Shown piece by piece: positions 9,278 to 18,005 of a stretch of DNA of 46,603 bases. Below the pieces are notes generated by a model. The model saw only the letters and a list, made by a program, of their open reading frames with translations, had not been told where the DNA came from and did not search any database. This DNA is from Pedosphaera sp. GTDB lineage: Bacteria; Verrucomicrobiota; Verrucomicrobiia; Limisphaerales; UBA9464. The position numbers and the translations under genes were made by a program. The first letter of the stretch is position 1. The number at the start of each line of letters is the position of its first letter. The DNA lies in the NCBI GenBank assembly GCA_009695205.1, contig SIBK01000032.1, positions 1-46,603 on the forward strand, written 5' to 3'.

Positions 9278-9469
9278 CTAATCATTACGAACATCCGTGC
9301 CCGCCTTTCCTGCTCGAATCCATTCGTCCACCTCGCTCGCCATGAATTTCCAAAGCTTTCCCACCTTGTGCGCGGGAATCCCTTTCCGGGTGATCCACTT
9401 GTAGATCGTGTCCTGATTGACCCCGCGGTGCGCTGCGATCTGGTCCATCGACAACAAGTTTTCTCCCAT
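9278..9469 (-). CDS. Excisionase/MerR-like helix-turn-helix DNA-binding protein
   Basis: 63 residues from the ATG at 9469. LLSMDQIAAHRGVNQDTIYK followed by WITRKGIPAHKVGKLWKF is a classic excisionase-family winged HTH (recognition helix, then the wing with KVGKLWKF), ending in DEWIRAG. Longer in-frame starts exist at 9553 and 9577 but lie before the conserved domain. It precedes the DUF499 gene by 143 bases on the same strand, and small proteins of this type often head defence operons. A role as local transcription regulator is inferred; a recombination-directionality role would need an integrase, and none is seen nearby. Confidence 0.82.
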   Translation of the reverse strand: MGENLLSMDQIAAHRGVNQDTIYKWITRKGIPAHKVGKLWKFMASEVDEWIRAGKAGTDVRND

Positions 9470-9752
9470 GATGAGCTTTTCAGAAATTCGCAGTGAAAAG
9501 GCGCGAAGCACTTGCGAATCTGGAAGTTGAAGAGGCCAAGCTATCTCTTTCATCCAGGAAGACCAGACAAAGAGCATCGCAACATGCCGCCGTGTTGGCC
9601 GCCAGCCGGTACTCGCGTGCGGGGAGTTTCGGGATTGTAAGGGGGCAGTGATGTCTGCGAATGGAATTCAGTCAGCCAAAATGCCTCATGTGCTCGGAGG
9701 ACGGGTCCTTGCTGCCTGAAACTCTGCGATCTCGTCCGGGAAATTTGGGAAC

Positions 9753-10065
9753 ATGCCACGCTTGAATTAAGATCCACTTGCGAAAACTGCGGACGGGCGT
9801 TGCCGCCCGACTGTCTGGACGCGCGCATTTGCAGCTACGAATGCACGTTCTGCGCCGAGTGTGTCGACGGCATCCTCTCCAACGTCTGCCCCAATTGCGG
9901 GGGGTGGCTTTGTCCCAAGGCCAGTCCGGCCCTCGAGGAATTGGAAGGGGGAATTACCTTGGCAAGGATCCAGCGAGCGACACGGTTGTGTGCCGACCAG
10001 TGGATCCGGCGATCCATGCCCATTTCGCGGATTTAATTCGGAACATCCCGCCCGAGCATCGGTAG
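9753..10065 (+). pseudogene. DUF1272 Cys-rich protein, frameshifted
   Basis: The plus strand encodes a complete DUF1272-type protein spread over three frames. First comes LELRSTCENCGRALPPDC, then SYECTFCAECVDGILSNVCP and NCGG in one frame, then GGFVPRPVRPSRNWKG in a second. GNYLGKDPASDTVVCRPVDP follows in a third, to a TAG at 10063-10065. The first shift falls in a G6 run (9899-9904; five would keep frame) and the second in a G5 run (9947-9951; four would keep frame). The ATG at 9753 is also out of frame with the first segment. The family is a small cysteine-rich, probably metal-binding protein of unknown function. No single frame gives a whole protein as written. Confidence 0.75.
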
Positions 10066-10663
10066 AGGGTGATCGCGTGGACGCAACGAGACTTGAAAGA
10101 GAAAGGCCAAGCGTCATCGACAGTAAATGGAGTTGATACTAATCCGGTGCTTGATGTGTTGATGTCTCAGGCAGGGTTCGCTCTGGACTTTTCAGGGGCG
10201 GACTCCCCCCCCCGGGAAAGGCATGATTTGATCGATGAGAGCGGTGGCGGTCTCGCATCAGGCTAGTGGAGAGAATCCACCAAACTTAACAGTGCGCGCC
10301 GTGAAGCCATGAACCGAAGCACCACCACTTCACCCGCCCTTCGGTTCAAGGGCAGGGTTGGCCGGAACTCCAGTCCGTTCGGGCAACTGCGGTGGGGGAC
10401 TTAAAAGCCGGGTGCGGCATCAATTGGAGGAAGACCCGCAGTGCGGCCATTTTTTCGCCTTTTTCCAGTCGATGAGGGATCTGGCTTCTGCCGCCGCCGA
10501 AACCCATGAATGGCATTCGACGTACCCGAGTCAATCAGTGGCAATTTCCCATCAGCCGCCCCATGCTGTCATCTGCAAATCAATCCGCACCAGGTCGAAT
10601 GAAGCGTAGGTTCCAGAGAGCGCCCGTTGAACCCAAGATTTCAGAGTGTGAAAAGCCCAACAC
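10066..10663. other. Intergenic stretch with C9 run and inverted repeat
   Basis: I see no gene with recognisable domains here. It contains a C9 homopolymer followed by GGG (10205-10213) and a 9-base perfect inverted repeat (GAACCGAAG at 10311-10319 with CTTCGGTTC at 10339-10347). The short open frames on both strands translate to compositionally odd peptides without motifs. Confidence 0.5.
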
Positions 10664-10963
10664 TTACTCTGGTGTGAAATTGAGAGTGGTTTGGGATTCC
10701 GTCAGGCCCAACAAATCACCAAGAATGGACAGCACAGCCGTTGAGGGGGTGCATTTGTTCGATTCCCAGTCTTTTATGACGCGAGTGGCAACCCCGAGAA
10801 TATGAGCGAGTTGAGATTCCAGAAGTCCTTTTTCAAAGCCTTTAAATTGGATCCTTTGGCCGAGGGTGTTCAGGGCTCCATCGGGAGGCGTTGTCGGGGT
10901 GAGATCTTGTAGAATTTCTTTCCGGAGACTAGTAATTTTGGAATGTGCAATACCCAACAGTGC
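10664..10963 (-). CDS. XRE-like helix-turn-helix protein, start uncertain
   Basis: The C-terminal part carries an XRE/HTH_3 domain: LNTLGQRIQFKGFEKGLLES, then QLAHILGVATRVIKDWESNK, a normal helix-turn-helix with the W-E of the recognition helix. No ATG lies between the domain and base 11045. The frame stays open to 11272 only because it runs through intergenic repeats (a CCCTCACCCGGCCTACGGCC-type element and the palindromic element at 11075-11138), so those codons are probably not coding. A TTG around 10961 is a possible start, giving about 100 residues. It may be an intact small regulator or the tail of a gene whose 5' part was replaced by repeats. Its strand is opposite to the methyltransferase at 11335. 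Confidence 0.55.
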   Translation of the reverse strand, partial: ALLGIAHSKITSLRKEILQDLTPTTPPDGALNTLGQRIQFKGFEKGLLESQLAHILGVATRVIKDWESNKCTPSTAVLSILGDLLGLTESQTTLNFTPE

Positions 10964-10974
10964 TATCTCCCCCC

Positions 10975-11030
10975 GCTCCGAGCAGGTGGAGAGGGTGGCC
11001 GTAGGCCGGGTGAGGGGGTTCTCCTGTTCA
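10975..11030. repeat. Dispersed GC-rich intergenic repeat
   Basis: On the minus strand the stretch reads AACCCCCTCACCCGGCCTAC GGCCACCCTCTCC. This low-complexity intergenic element recurs widely in bacterial genomes. It is identified by pattern memory only; there is no second full copy in this window. Confidence 0.4.
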
Positions 11031-11038
11031 TGATCCCA

Positions 11039-11180
11039 ATTCATGTCCATTCGTTGGAAAACTATCCTCGCCATGAACCGTAACGTCGTAGTCGCGGACG
11101 GGAGTCCGCGCAACCCACGTCGATGCAACGGTCCATGGTCCGAATTCATGTCCATCGTTGGAAAAATTCCCGACCTATGA
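11039..11180 (+). repeat. Pair of direct repeats flanking palindromic element copy A
   Basis: AATTCATGTCCATTCGTTGG at 11039 recurs as AATTCATGTCCATCGTTGG at 11143. Both are followed by AAAA, a short C-rich spacer and ATGAACCG. The palindromic element at 11075-11138 lies between the two copies, so the arrangement looks like a tandem duplication of about 104 bases. Confidence 0.7.
11075..11138 (+). repeat. Dispersed 64-base palindromic element, copy A
   Basis: Core CGTAGTCGCGGACGGGAGTC then CGCGCAA, with TGCAACGGTCCATGG at the right end. The inner part can fold as GCGGAC/GTCCGC. It matches copies at 14337-14401 and 34206-34269 in the same orientation. Confidence 0.75.
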
Positions 11181-11334
11181 ACCGGGAGGTTTCCATTCAG
11201 GCTAATTTTTTCCGAGTAACGACAAACAAAAAGGTCCCGATTGAAAGCTGGACGCCATTGGCCAAAAGGCAATTTTTAACCGCGAACATCTGTTGGTATT
11301 CCGTTGCCACCGCGTGGTATTGTCGCTCTGCAGT

Positions 11335-12078
11335 ATGGCACATTCAACTGAACTATTTCCCGTCGAAGTGGATCCTTTCTTTGTCGAGGATTTGCGGCAG
11401 ATGGCCCGCGCGGAAAACTACCGGCGCTGGCAGTTCGACATGGTTGCACCGTTTATCACCGGCACGGTTTTGGAGGTAGGCGGCGGCATCGGCAATTTCA
11501 CACGCGAACTTTCCATCGCCGCCAAATCCGTCATCAGCCTGGAGCCAAACGAATACTGCTACCGCCAGCTCGTCGAAGAGGTGAAAGATCTGCCGAATGT
11601 GACGACGTACCGCGCCACGGTGGAATCGCTGGACGAAAAAATCCCTATCTCCCGCCATGTGGATACGGTCGTCTTGATGAACGTGTTGGAACATATACAG
11701 GACGACCAGGGCGTGCTGGCAAGACTCCAGCAGCGACTGACGTCTTCCGGCCGCATTGTGGTGCTGGTGCCTGCCGGGCAATGGGCATTTGGTAGCACCG
11801 ACGACCGGCTGGGCCACTACCGCCGCTACTCCAAAACGTATTCCCGCCAGCTCATCGCCTGTCTAGGCCTGGAGATCGAGAAACTGCGTTACTATAATTT
11901 CATCGGCATCTGGGCATGGTGGTGGAACGCAAAGTTTGTGAAGCGCCACAACCAAAGCGACAGTCAGATTAAGGTGTTCGATAAATTTTTCGTCCCGGTT
12001 ATTTCTCGTCTGGAAAAATATTTGCCACCGCCCGTGGGACAATCGTTGCTGATTGTCGCCCGTCAGAAATCCACCTGA
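11335..12078 (+). CDS. Class I SAM-dependent methyltransferase
   Basis: 247 residues from the ATG at 11335 (MAHSTELFPVEVDPFFVEDL); an upstream in-frame ATG at 11293 precedes an unconserved leader. SAM motif I is VLEVGGGIGNFTREL (about 44-58), motif II ends in SLEP, and the post-I region has VVLMNVLEHIQDD, the usual LEHI signature of this fold. The C-terminal RLGHYRRYSK resembles methyltransferases that sit with polyprenyl-type glycosyltransferases. Four bases separate it from the GT2 gene, so the pair is an operon. Likely role: methylation of a glycan or lipid-linked sugar in envelope polysaccharide synthesis. The exact substrate is unknown. Confidence 0.88.
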   Translation: MAHSTELFPVEVDPFFVEDLRQMARAENYRRWQFDMVAPFITGTVLEVGGGIGNFTRELSIAAKSVISLEPNEYCYRQLVEEVKDLPNVTTYRATVESLDEKIPISRHVDTVVLMNVLEHIQDDQGVLARLQQRLTSSGRIVVLVPAGQWAFGSTDDRLGHYRRYSKTYSRQLIACLGLEIEKLRYYNFIGIWAWWWNAKFVKRHNQSDSQIKVFDKFFVPVISRLEKYLPPPVGQSLLIVARQKST

Positions 12079-12082
12079 ATTT

Positions 12083-12913
12083 ATGCCGAACTCGATGCCG
12101 GAGAATCCCCCCATCGCTGTGCTCATTCCCTGCTATCAAGAGGAGAAAACGATCGCCAAAGTTGTGGCTGACTTCAACCGGGTGCTGCCGGGCGTACCCG
12201 TTTACGTCTATGACAACAACTGCACGGACTCCACGGCACGGCTTGCACGTGAGGCGGGGGCGATCGTGCGGCGAGAGAAACGGCAGGGAAAAGGTTTCGT
12301 CGTTGCCTCGATGTTCGAGCAGGTGGACGCGGACATTCTCGTGATGGTGGACGGCGACGACACGTACGATGCGAAGTCTGTTTCGCTGCTGCTGGAGCCG
12401 CTATTGCGAGGTGACGCCGATATGACAGCGGTGACGCGGCTGATAGAGAACGAGGGAAAATCCTTCCGTAATTTCCATCTGCTCGGCAACAAGCTTGTCT
12501 GCGGGGTCATCAACAAGATGTTCGGCTCCCAGATCGGCGACGTTTTTTCCGGCTACCGCGCGTTCACGCGTGAGTGTGTGGCTAAGATTCCGATCACCGC
12601 GCGGGGTTTCGACGTGGAAACGGAACTCACGTTGCAGGCGTTGTATCGCGGTTTGGTCATCAAGGAAATCCGCGCGCCGTGCGGGAAGCGTCCGGAAGGC
12701 AGCTTCTCCAAACTGAATACGTTCTCGGACGGCTTCCGGGTATTGTTGAAATTGTTCCTGATGCTCAAGTCGTACAAGCCGCTAACATTTTTTGGTAGCA
12801 TCAGCATTGGCTTGTTGCTGCTTGGCATGCTCGTCGGCGTGCGTCCGGTTCGCCAATTCATCGTCGATCGCCATATCTCCAGTGTGACGAGTGCGATCAT
12901 CGCGCCGGCATAG
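12083..12913 (+). CDS. Family 2 glycosyltransferase with damaged C-terminal membrane segment
   Basis: 276 residues from the ATG at 12083. GT-A fold landmarks: IAVLIPCYQEEKTIAKVV (about 11-28), YVYDNNCTDST, the metal-binding DXD as MVDGDDTY, and the acceptor-side SGYRAFTRE with RGFDVETEL. One membrane helix follows (TFFGSISIGLLLLGMLVGV). Relatives have a second helix after a short loop. Here the frame stops right after TSAIIAPA, but the family's usual ending (GLILNSINPRLLEI) appears in another frame at 12913-12957. A deletion that removed most of helix two and shifted the frame is the simplest reading. The catalytic domain looks complete, so the product could still be active but less well anchored. 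Likely donor is a nucleotide sugar and acceptor a polyprenyl phosphate or glycan. Confidence 0.85.
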   Translation: MPNSMPENPPIAVLIPCYQEEKTIAKVVADFNRVLPGVPVYVYDNNCTDSTARLAREAGAIVRREKRQGKGFVVASMFEQVDADILVMVDGDDTYDAKSVSLLLEPLLRGDADMTAVTRLIENEGKSFRNFHLLGNKLVCGVINKMFGSQIGDVFSGYRAFTRECVAKIPITARGFDVETELTLQALYRGLVIKEIRAPCGKRPEGSFSKLNTFSDGFRVLLKLFLMLKSYKPLTFFGSISIGLLLLGMLVGVRPVRQFIVDRHISSVTSAIIAPA

Positions 12914-13084
12914 GACTGATTCTCAACAGCATCAATCCGCGACTGCTGGAAATTTAAAAATTGATCTGGAAGGCGCCGGCCAAACCTCCGCTGGTCACGA
13001 AATAAATCCGTTAGGAACTCCCCCTGGCGTTCCCCCGAGCTTCAGGGCCGGAACGCGGAAAGAAGCGGGTCGGGAAGCAGTTCA

Positions 13085-14170
13085 TTATTTCCTTCGATAC
13101 ACGGCAACGAGGCGGTTCGAATCCGCCGGAGCGGTGTAGTCGGTTGGCCTGGGCGCGCCGTTGAATGAGTAACACACGCGTAGCGTATTGCCCGATAATT
13201 CGTAGATGGCCGCGGTCTTGGTCCCGCTTTCGTCTTCCATGTCCAACATCTTCGGGGCGGTTGATTCGTTCAAGGAAAATGTACCGCTGTTAGAGCCGCC
13301 GGACCATACCGAATGATACTTTGTGCCGTTGAAAGTCATTTCGACGGCTTCAAGCTGGTCCTTCGACGCAGCTTCGCCATTGAGGATCACTTCAGTCGCC
13401 AACCATGCCCCGTTGAACTTTTGCAGATCGCTCGCAGCGACTTCTTTCGCGCCCAGTGATTTGAGCCGGAGATTCTTAAACTGGACCGTCATGGGATCCC
13501 CTGCGTGCAATTGCAGGGCCAGAATCCCAGACTTGGCGGCCATGGTCACTTGATCGTCCGTAACATCGACGGTCACGCGACCATTGATAATGTGGGTGAG
13601 ATGAGTACCCCGAGCCAGCACGACGTAGTCATTCCAATCTTCCTTTTTGATCATCGCTTGAATGTCCTCCGATTTACCCACGGAGCCGACGATGCGAATT
13701 TTTCCGTCGGGCTGAATCCAGGTCATCTGCCCACGCTGCGCCAGGATTCCGCGCCCGCCTTCCTCATACAATATTCCGGAGTAGGTTGTACCAGCCTCAA
13801 AATCGGCCTGATAGCCGTTGATGACCCAATTACCCTTGTCTTTGCTACGGTATTGAATGCCGGAATTCCCGAAACCTTTGTTGCCGTTTGGAACGATCTT
13901 GAAAGAAAGCCGCAGTTCAAAGTTTTCCACCGTGCCGGCTTTCCAGATCAAGAACGTGTTACCCTTCGTCGGATTTTCAGCCGTGGTCTGGCCAATGATC
14001 GTACCGTCTTTGACCGACCAAAATTTCGGGTTGCCGTCCCAACCAGTGAGGTCAGTGCCGGTAAAAATTGATTTGAAACCCATTTCATCATCTGCGGCGC
14101 GTAGCGAAGTCGCAGGTGCGAAAAGAGCGGCGCTCAGGACGACAGCGAGAGTGCAGAAAGTTGTTTTCAT
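13085..14170 (-). CDS. Secreted DUF1080 (3-keto-disaccharide hydrolase-type) protein with TIGR03067-like tail
   Basis: 361 residues from the ATG at 14170. Residues 1-25 form a signal peptide (hydrophobic core VVLSAALFAPA, cut near LRAADD). The DUF1080/PF06439 domain spans about 30-235: FTGTDLTGWDGNPKFWSVKD, GNSGIQYRSK, GYQADFE and ILALQLHAGDPMTVQFKN, a concanavalin-like lectin fold. From about 248, NGAWLATEVILNGE to NRLVAVYRR resembles the planctomycete TIGR03067 domain. DUF1080 proteins act on 3-keto-disaccharides or bind glycans in the periplasm, so a role in polysaccharide use is inferred. A divergently transcribed thioredoxin-like gene shares the upstream region. An in-frame ATG at 14218 is less likely because the signal peptide begins at 14170. 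Confidence 0.9.
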   Translation of the reverse strand: MKTTFCTLAVVLSAALFAPATSLRAADDEMGFKSIFTGTDLTGWDGNPKFWSVKDGTIIGQTTAENPTKGNTFLIWKAGTVENFELRLSFKIVPNGNKGFGNSGIQYRSKDKGNWVINGYQADFEAGTTYSGILYEEGGRGILAQRGQMTWIQPDGKIRIVGSVGKSEDIQAMIKKEDWNDYVVLARGTHLTHIINGRVTVDVTDDQVTMAAKSGILALQLHAGDPMTVQFKNLRLKSLGAKEVAASDLQKFNGAWLATEVILNGEAASKDQLEAVEMTFNGTKYHSVWSGGSNSGTFSLNESTAPKMLDMEDESGTKTAAIYELSGNTLRVCYSFNGAPRPTDYTAPADSNRLVAVYRRK

Positions 14171-14675
14171 TTTTGATGGAGACGCCTTGATGGAATCAAA
14201 ATCGGATTGGATCGGCAAAACAATTTCGGATCTGAAATTCCTGGCCCACGACGCGTCCTTTCATTTTCATAAGTCGAGAAACGGAGGAGATTTGGCAAAG
14301 ATCCGAGCGTCGAGTCGTGCACGGCCGCCGTGCCACGAACCGCCGCCCCGTAGTCGCGGACGGCAGTCCGCGCAATTCCTCTTTCCTGCAACGGTTCACG
14401 GCTTCACTGCGCGCACTTTGAGTTCGGTGGGTTCGCTTTCCCGCATCGGATGAGGGGAGACTGGAGATTGGCCATTTTCTGATTGGCCCGGAGGTACATC
14501 ATGAGAATAGTCCGGCGTTTCAACGCGGGGACCGTGAATCGAATGACCGAGTTCCGAAGGGACGGCTGAGTCGGTGATCGGTCCTACGTGAGTTCCTGCG
14601 GGAAGCTCAAAACAAGACATCGCTCCGTGAGACATTCTTGCGGTGGGCATGATCCACGCTTAACTTGCAGGCTTT
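14171..14675. other. Divergent intergenic region between DUF1080 and thioredoxin-like genes
   Basis: About 500 bases hold the promoters of two divergent secreted-protein genes and the palindromic repeat copy B (14337-14401). Open frames here have no recognisable domains. I could not assign -35/-10 boxes with confidence. Confidence 0.5.
14337..14401 (+). repeat. Dispersed 64-base palindromic element, copy B
   Basis: GAACCGCCGCCCCGTAGTCG followed by CGGACGGCAGTCCGCGCAA and, at the right end, TGCAACGGTTCACGG. It aligns end to end with copies A and C; the stem is GCGGAC/GTCCGC. Confidence 0.75.
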
Positions 14676-15500
14676 ATGTACCTGCGGTTCATAGCAGTGA
14701 TTCAAGCCTGCGTCCTTCTGTGGGCGGCTGTGATATCCTGTGCGGACGATCCCCTCTATCAGGCGGGTGACATTCTCCGTGACTATACCATCGGGAATCG
14801 GTTCACGCTCCAACCCGAGAGAGTTAACGAGCAGCGAGGAAAAATCATTGTTTTGGATTGGTTCGCACACTGGTGTGGTGGCTGCCGACAAGCGGCGCCG
14901 CTGATTGAGGTGGAAATCAGGGACCACTACCGGAAAGCCGGCGGAAACCCGAACGGGATCGAAGTTGAGGTCATCGCCATAAACGTTCAACCCGACGACG
15001 GCAGCAACCGGGCTGCGACCGATCGATTCATTGCGGCTTACGGTTTGGACCACGTTTGGGACGATCCCTATCGTGGATTTCAGCGAAGATTCATCGGTAG
15101 AAATGTCATCGAACAGCCATCCTTTGCCGTAATCAACGGTCTTGAGGATGCGCTGCCGCCGCATAAGCCGTGGGAAATTCTTTACACAAGAAACTTTCAC
15201 GGAAACGGTACCGTAGACGGTGCAATTCGCACAATGCGAGCCGCGATCGATTCGGTAAAGCGAGCTCCCAAGACGGGGCTTGGAGATCGCCCGGTGTTCT
15301 CCACACCACGAATGCGAAGCGCCACGGAATTGGAATTTCGTGTCATGGGTGGACCCCGCGAAAAGCTTCAGGTCGAATTCTCCAGTGATCTGATCACTTG
15401 GACCCTGCTCGGCTTGCCGATTCCCCTCCAGGATTCGGTTCCAATCGTTGATCCGCTCCGGGCGGATCGGCGGTATTATCGAATCACCCTCAAACAATAA
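14676..15500 (+). CDS. Secreted thioredoxin-like protein with C-terminal adhesion-type module
   Basis: 274 residues. Residues 1-22 are a signal peptide (FIAVIQACVLLWAAVISCA). The thioredoxin fold has the redox motif WFAHWCGGCRQ with Cys67 and Cys70 (CGGC in place of the usual CGPC), then IEVEVIAINVQPDD, and a cis-Pro segment IEQPSFAVING. Residues about 205-274 (ELEFRVMGGPREKLQVEFSS, then LITWTLLG and YYRITL) form a small beta module of the kind that ends many verrucomicrobial secreted proteins, and it recurs at the end of the CotH protein at 38541. Expected to act in the periplasm or outside as a thiol-disulfide oxidoreductase or TlpA-like reductant; partner unknown. Confidence 0.85.
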   Translation: MYLRFIAVIQACVLLWAAVISCADDPLYQAGDILRDYTIGNRFTLQPERVNEQRGKIIVLDWFAHWCGGCRQAAPLIEVEIRDHYRKAGGNPNGIEVEVIAINVQPDDGSNRAATDRFIAAYGLDHVWDDPYRGFQRRFIGRNVIEQPSFAVINGLEDALPPHKPWEILYTRNFHGNGTVDGAIRTMRAAIDSVKRAPKTGLGDRPVFSTPRMRSATELEFRVMGGPREKLQVEFSSDLITWTLLGLPIPLQDSVPIVDPLRADRRYYRITLKQ

Positions 15501-15611
15501 GCTCCGGCGTCATGAAGAAAATTGTACCCGGAAGTTTTCTTAATGCCATCGACGCGTTCATCAAAACCGGCGGAAATCGGGACGGACTCTAGATTCTCCA
15601 CAACTGTCGCG

Positions 15612-16058
15612 ATGAGCCGAAAGAAGCATTGTCCGGTGCCACACGCGGTGCAGCTTCTTTCGGTTTTGTTGATTTTGGGGTGGGCTCACGCTGGAGGCGC
15701 CGCAACGGGGTTCAAGCAATCGTTCGAGCAGCAAGTGAAGCCTTTATTGAATCGGCACTGCGTGCGTTGCCACAACCCCGAGAAACAGAAGTCTGGCGTC
15801 CGCGTCGACCACCTGGATGCAAACCTGGAGGATCGGCAGCTTCGAGTCTGGGAGGCGATGGGAAAGCAGATCCGCAGTAAGAGCATGCCGCCGGAGGATG
15901 AACCGCAGCCAATAGACATCGAGCGCGAGCGGATGGCCGCGTGGATCCAGCAAGCCTTGGAAATCGCCCGCTCACGACCGTCGCCAATGAACGGCAACAT
16001 CCGACGACTCACCGTCTCGCAGTATCGCAACACACTGCGAGAATTGCTGCTTCTTTAG
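15612..16058 (+). pseudogene. DUF1592-family cytochrome gene, fragment 1: signal peptide and PSCyt1
   Basis: The ATG at 15612 starts a signal peptide (AVQLLSVLLILGWAHAGGA), then the planctomycete cytochrome C domain PSCyt1 with the heme-binding CVRCH and KSGVRVDHLD. The DUF1587 start follows as GNIRRLTVSQYRNTLRELLL. A TAG at 16056-16058 interrupts this highly conserved motif, where Glu (GAG) is usual in LRELLLLEDDVA. The same frame continues at once with DDVANSLPRDAVSRDGFSNN, so the stop is a substitution, not a gene boundary. As written, the product is a 148-residue stub. Confidence 0.85.
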
Positions 16059-17093
16059 GATGACGTGGCGAACTCGCTTCCCCGGGACGCCGTCTCACGT
16101 GACGGATTCTCAAACAACCCGGAGACGCTTCAGCTGTCGCCGTTATTGCTCGAGGGGTATTACGAAATTGCCGAGGCGGCGCTGAGTCGGTGCATTGTCG
16201 ATCCGAAGTCGAAGCCGGTGATCCAAAACTTCCGCGTCGACCTGGGAACATCCATCAATGCCCAGCCATGCCAGGACATGCTCATACTCGGGGCGGACAG
16301 CCTGTTGTTAAACAATGCAGACTTTGTGGTGAACCAGCTGACGCCCGTCAAGCCGCTCGACTTCGAACCCTTCTTCATGCGAACGAAGTACCGTTTTATC
16401 GAAGGTTATGAGGGGAACGGCACAGTTCGCGGCTGGAGAGATTATGACAGCATTTATCATGCGGTCTTTGCGTGCATGCGCGGCAGTCCGGGCTACCCCA
16501 AGGGGCGGGCCTACAGTACGGTCCCCGAGGGGTTGTTGTTGCGACCTGCCATTCCAAGTGCCGAACTGTTCGGGGTTGAGAGCACCTATGGGCCCAGGGC
16601 AAACTTTAAGATTTCACTGCGCGAACTTCCCGAGCACGGACGCTTTCGGGTCACGGTCACCGCGGCAAAGTATGACGACGGTCTGTTGTTGGGTTCGCGC
16701 GATTCCTCCCAATCGGCCGAAGGGGCAGGGGTGGTTGTTTGCCGCGATCCGGAAACTCCCGGAACCGTCACGATTGAGCATGCGGGCGTCTACCGGGTGG
16801 ATATCTACGCCACAAACCGTAACGAGGGGTCGATCGCAGCGGACTCGACCCGCCTTGCTGACGGTTTGGTCGGATCGTGGCTGCTGGATGGGAATGAGGC
16901 CGGGGCGCCCGAGCGCCTGGAACTCGCCGGCGGTCTGACTGGAAATGCGCGGCTCGTCGATTCCCTGTTTGGAAGGGCGCTGACGCTGGAGCGTGATGGC
17001 GATTCATGGGTAGTTCCCCATGATGATGTGATGAACGTCGGCAGCGGCGATTTTTCTCTGACGGCCTGGATCCATCCTCGGCAGCTCCGGTGA
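16059..17093 (+). pseudogene. DUF1592-family cytochrome gene, fragment 2: DUF1587/DUF1595 and first half of LamG
   Basis: Continues in the same frame after the amber. It holds the remainder of DUF1587 (NPETLQLSPLLLEGYYEIAE), a mid-region with EGYEGNGTVRGWRDYDSIYH and YPKGRAYSTVPEGLLLRPAI, then the first half of an inserted LamG/concanavalin-like domain (GLVGSWLLDGNEAG, SGDFSLTAWIHPRQL). A TGA at 17091-17093 interrupts the LamG domain, consistent with CGA to TGA, and the same frame continues with [20 protein letters not shown]. No plausible independent start is seen. Confidence 0.8.
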
Positions 17094-18005
17094 GGAGGCA
17101 TTGTCGGTTTTGGAAAATATGGCGGGTCTTACGGTTGGTATCTGGACATGCCCGACAGCAATGGCGTTTTGAGGCTCGAAACGACAGGACAAGACAACCA
17201 ATCCAATGGAACTGTGTCCTCGCCGCCGGGTGCGATTCTCGCGAATACTTGGCAGCACGTGGCGGCTGTTGTCCGGCGCGGAAGCGGTGGCACGCGGCTT
17301 TATGTTAACGGCTATACGGTCGCAAGAGGGAGGGTTGGTCCGGCAAACCTGGAGAACCTTCACGCGGACCTCCATCTTGGCCGCATTCAGGATGCCCAGT
17401 CGTTTCTGGGCGAACTTGATGAGGTGCGAATTCATCGCCGTGCCATTGATGAATCGGAGATTCAGGCCTTGCTGGCGCCCGGACGTCGTTTTATTCCCCC
17501 TCCACCGCGTGAAGACCCGAAAGAACTGATGCTTTCCCTGGGCGACCGGCATTTCTCGGGCGCGTTGGCACAGCCCGCATTCCTCGCCGTGAGGCTCCCG
17601 GAGGGGCCTATGCCGCTCCGCGTAACCTACGCCGGCGCGACGCGCCTGGACCGGATTGTTTTCAATCCGCTCTCGCCGGACCATGAAGTTGCGAGGCGCT
17701 TTGGAGTGTTTGAGCAGCGATCCCCGAGGCTCGGTCTGCATCTGGGACTGTGTCGGGATTGTGGCAGTACGCTTGCTCAAGTCGGCGGAGCGCAGACGGT
17801 TCCGAACGTCAGTCCCGCCCGCTTTGTGTTTGAAGGGTCGATCCGAAACTTTCCCAGTCCGGATGTCGAAAAAGACAACGTCAATTATCTAGCGGGCGTT
17901 CGGGAAATCGGCGTGCGCAGCGAGTACACCGATGGTCGCGATGTGCCCCGGCTGCTGATCCGCTCCGTGGAGTTTGAGGGACCTTACTACGAATCGTGGC
18001 CGCCG
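17094..18005 (+). pseudogene. DUF1592-family cytochrome gene, fragment 3: rest of LamG and linker
   Basis: Same frame as fragments 1 and 2. It contains the second half of the LamG domain ([40 protein letters not shown]) and the family linker ending [18 protein letters not shown]. At about 17998-18012 the frame is lost. The family's next motif [13 protein letters not shown] appears in another frame directly after, with the usual intervening 25-30 residues missing, so a deletion of roughly 80-90 bases, not a multiple of three, is inferred. Confidence 0.75.

Noticed and set aside
150..9469. Calling the defence operon a complete type 3 BREX system
   Set aside because: No helicase, BrxA or BrxF-like gene is seen, PglZ is very short, and two TIR-superfamily genes are present, so only BREX-like is justified.
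10205..10213. C9 run as a phase-variable tract
   Set aside because: It is not inside or just upstream of a gene I can support, so no switching role can be argued.
14607..15497. 296-codon open frame antisense to the thioredoxin-like gene
   Set aside because: It has no motifs, whereas the plus strand has a signal peptide, a CGGC redox motif and a conserved C-terminal module.
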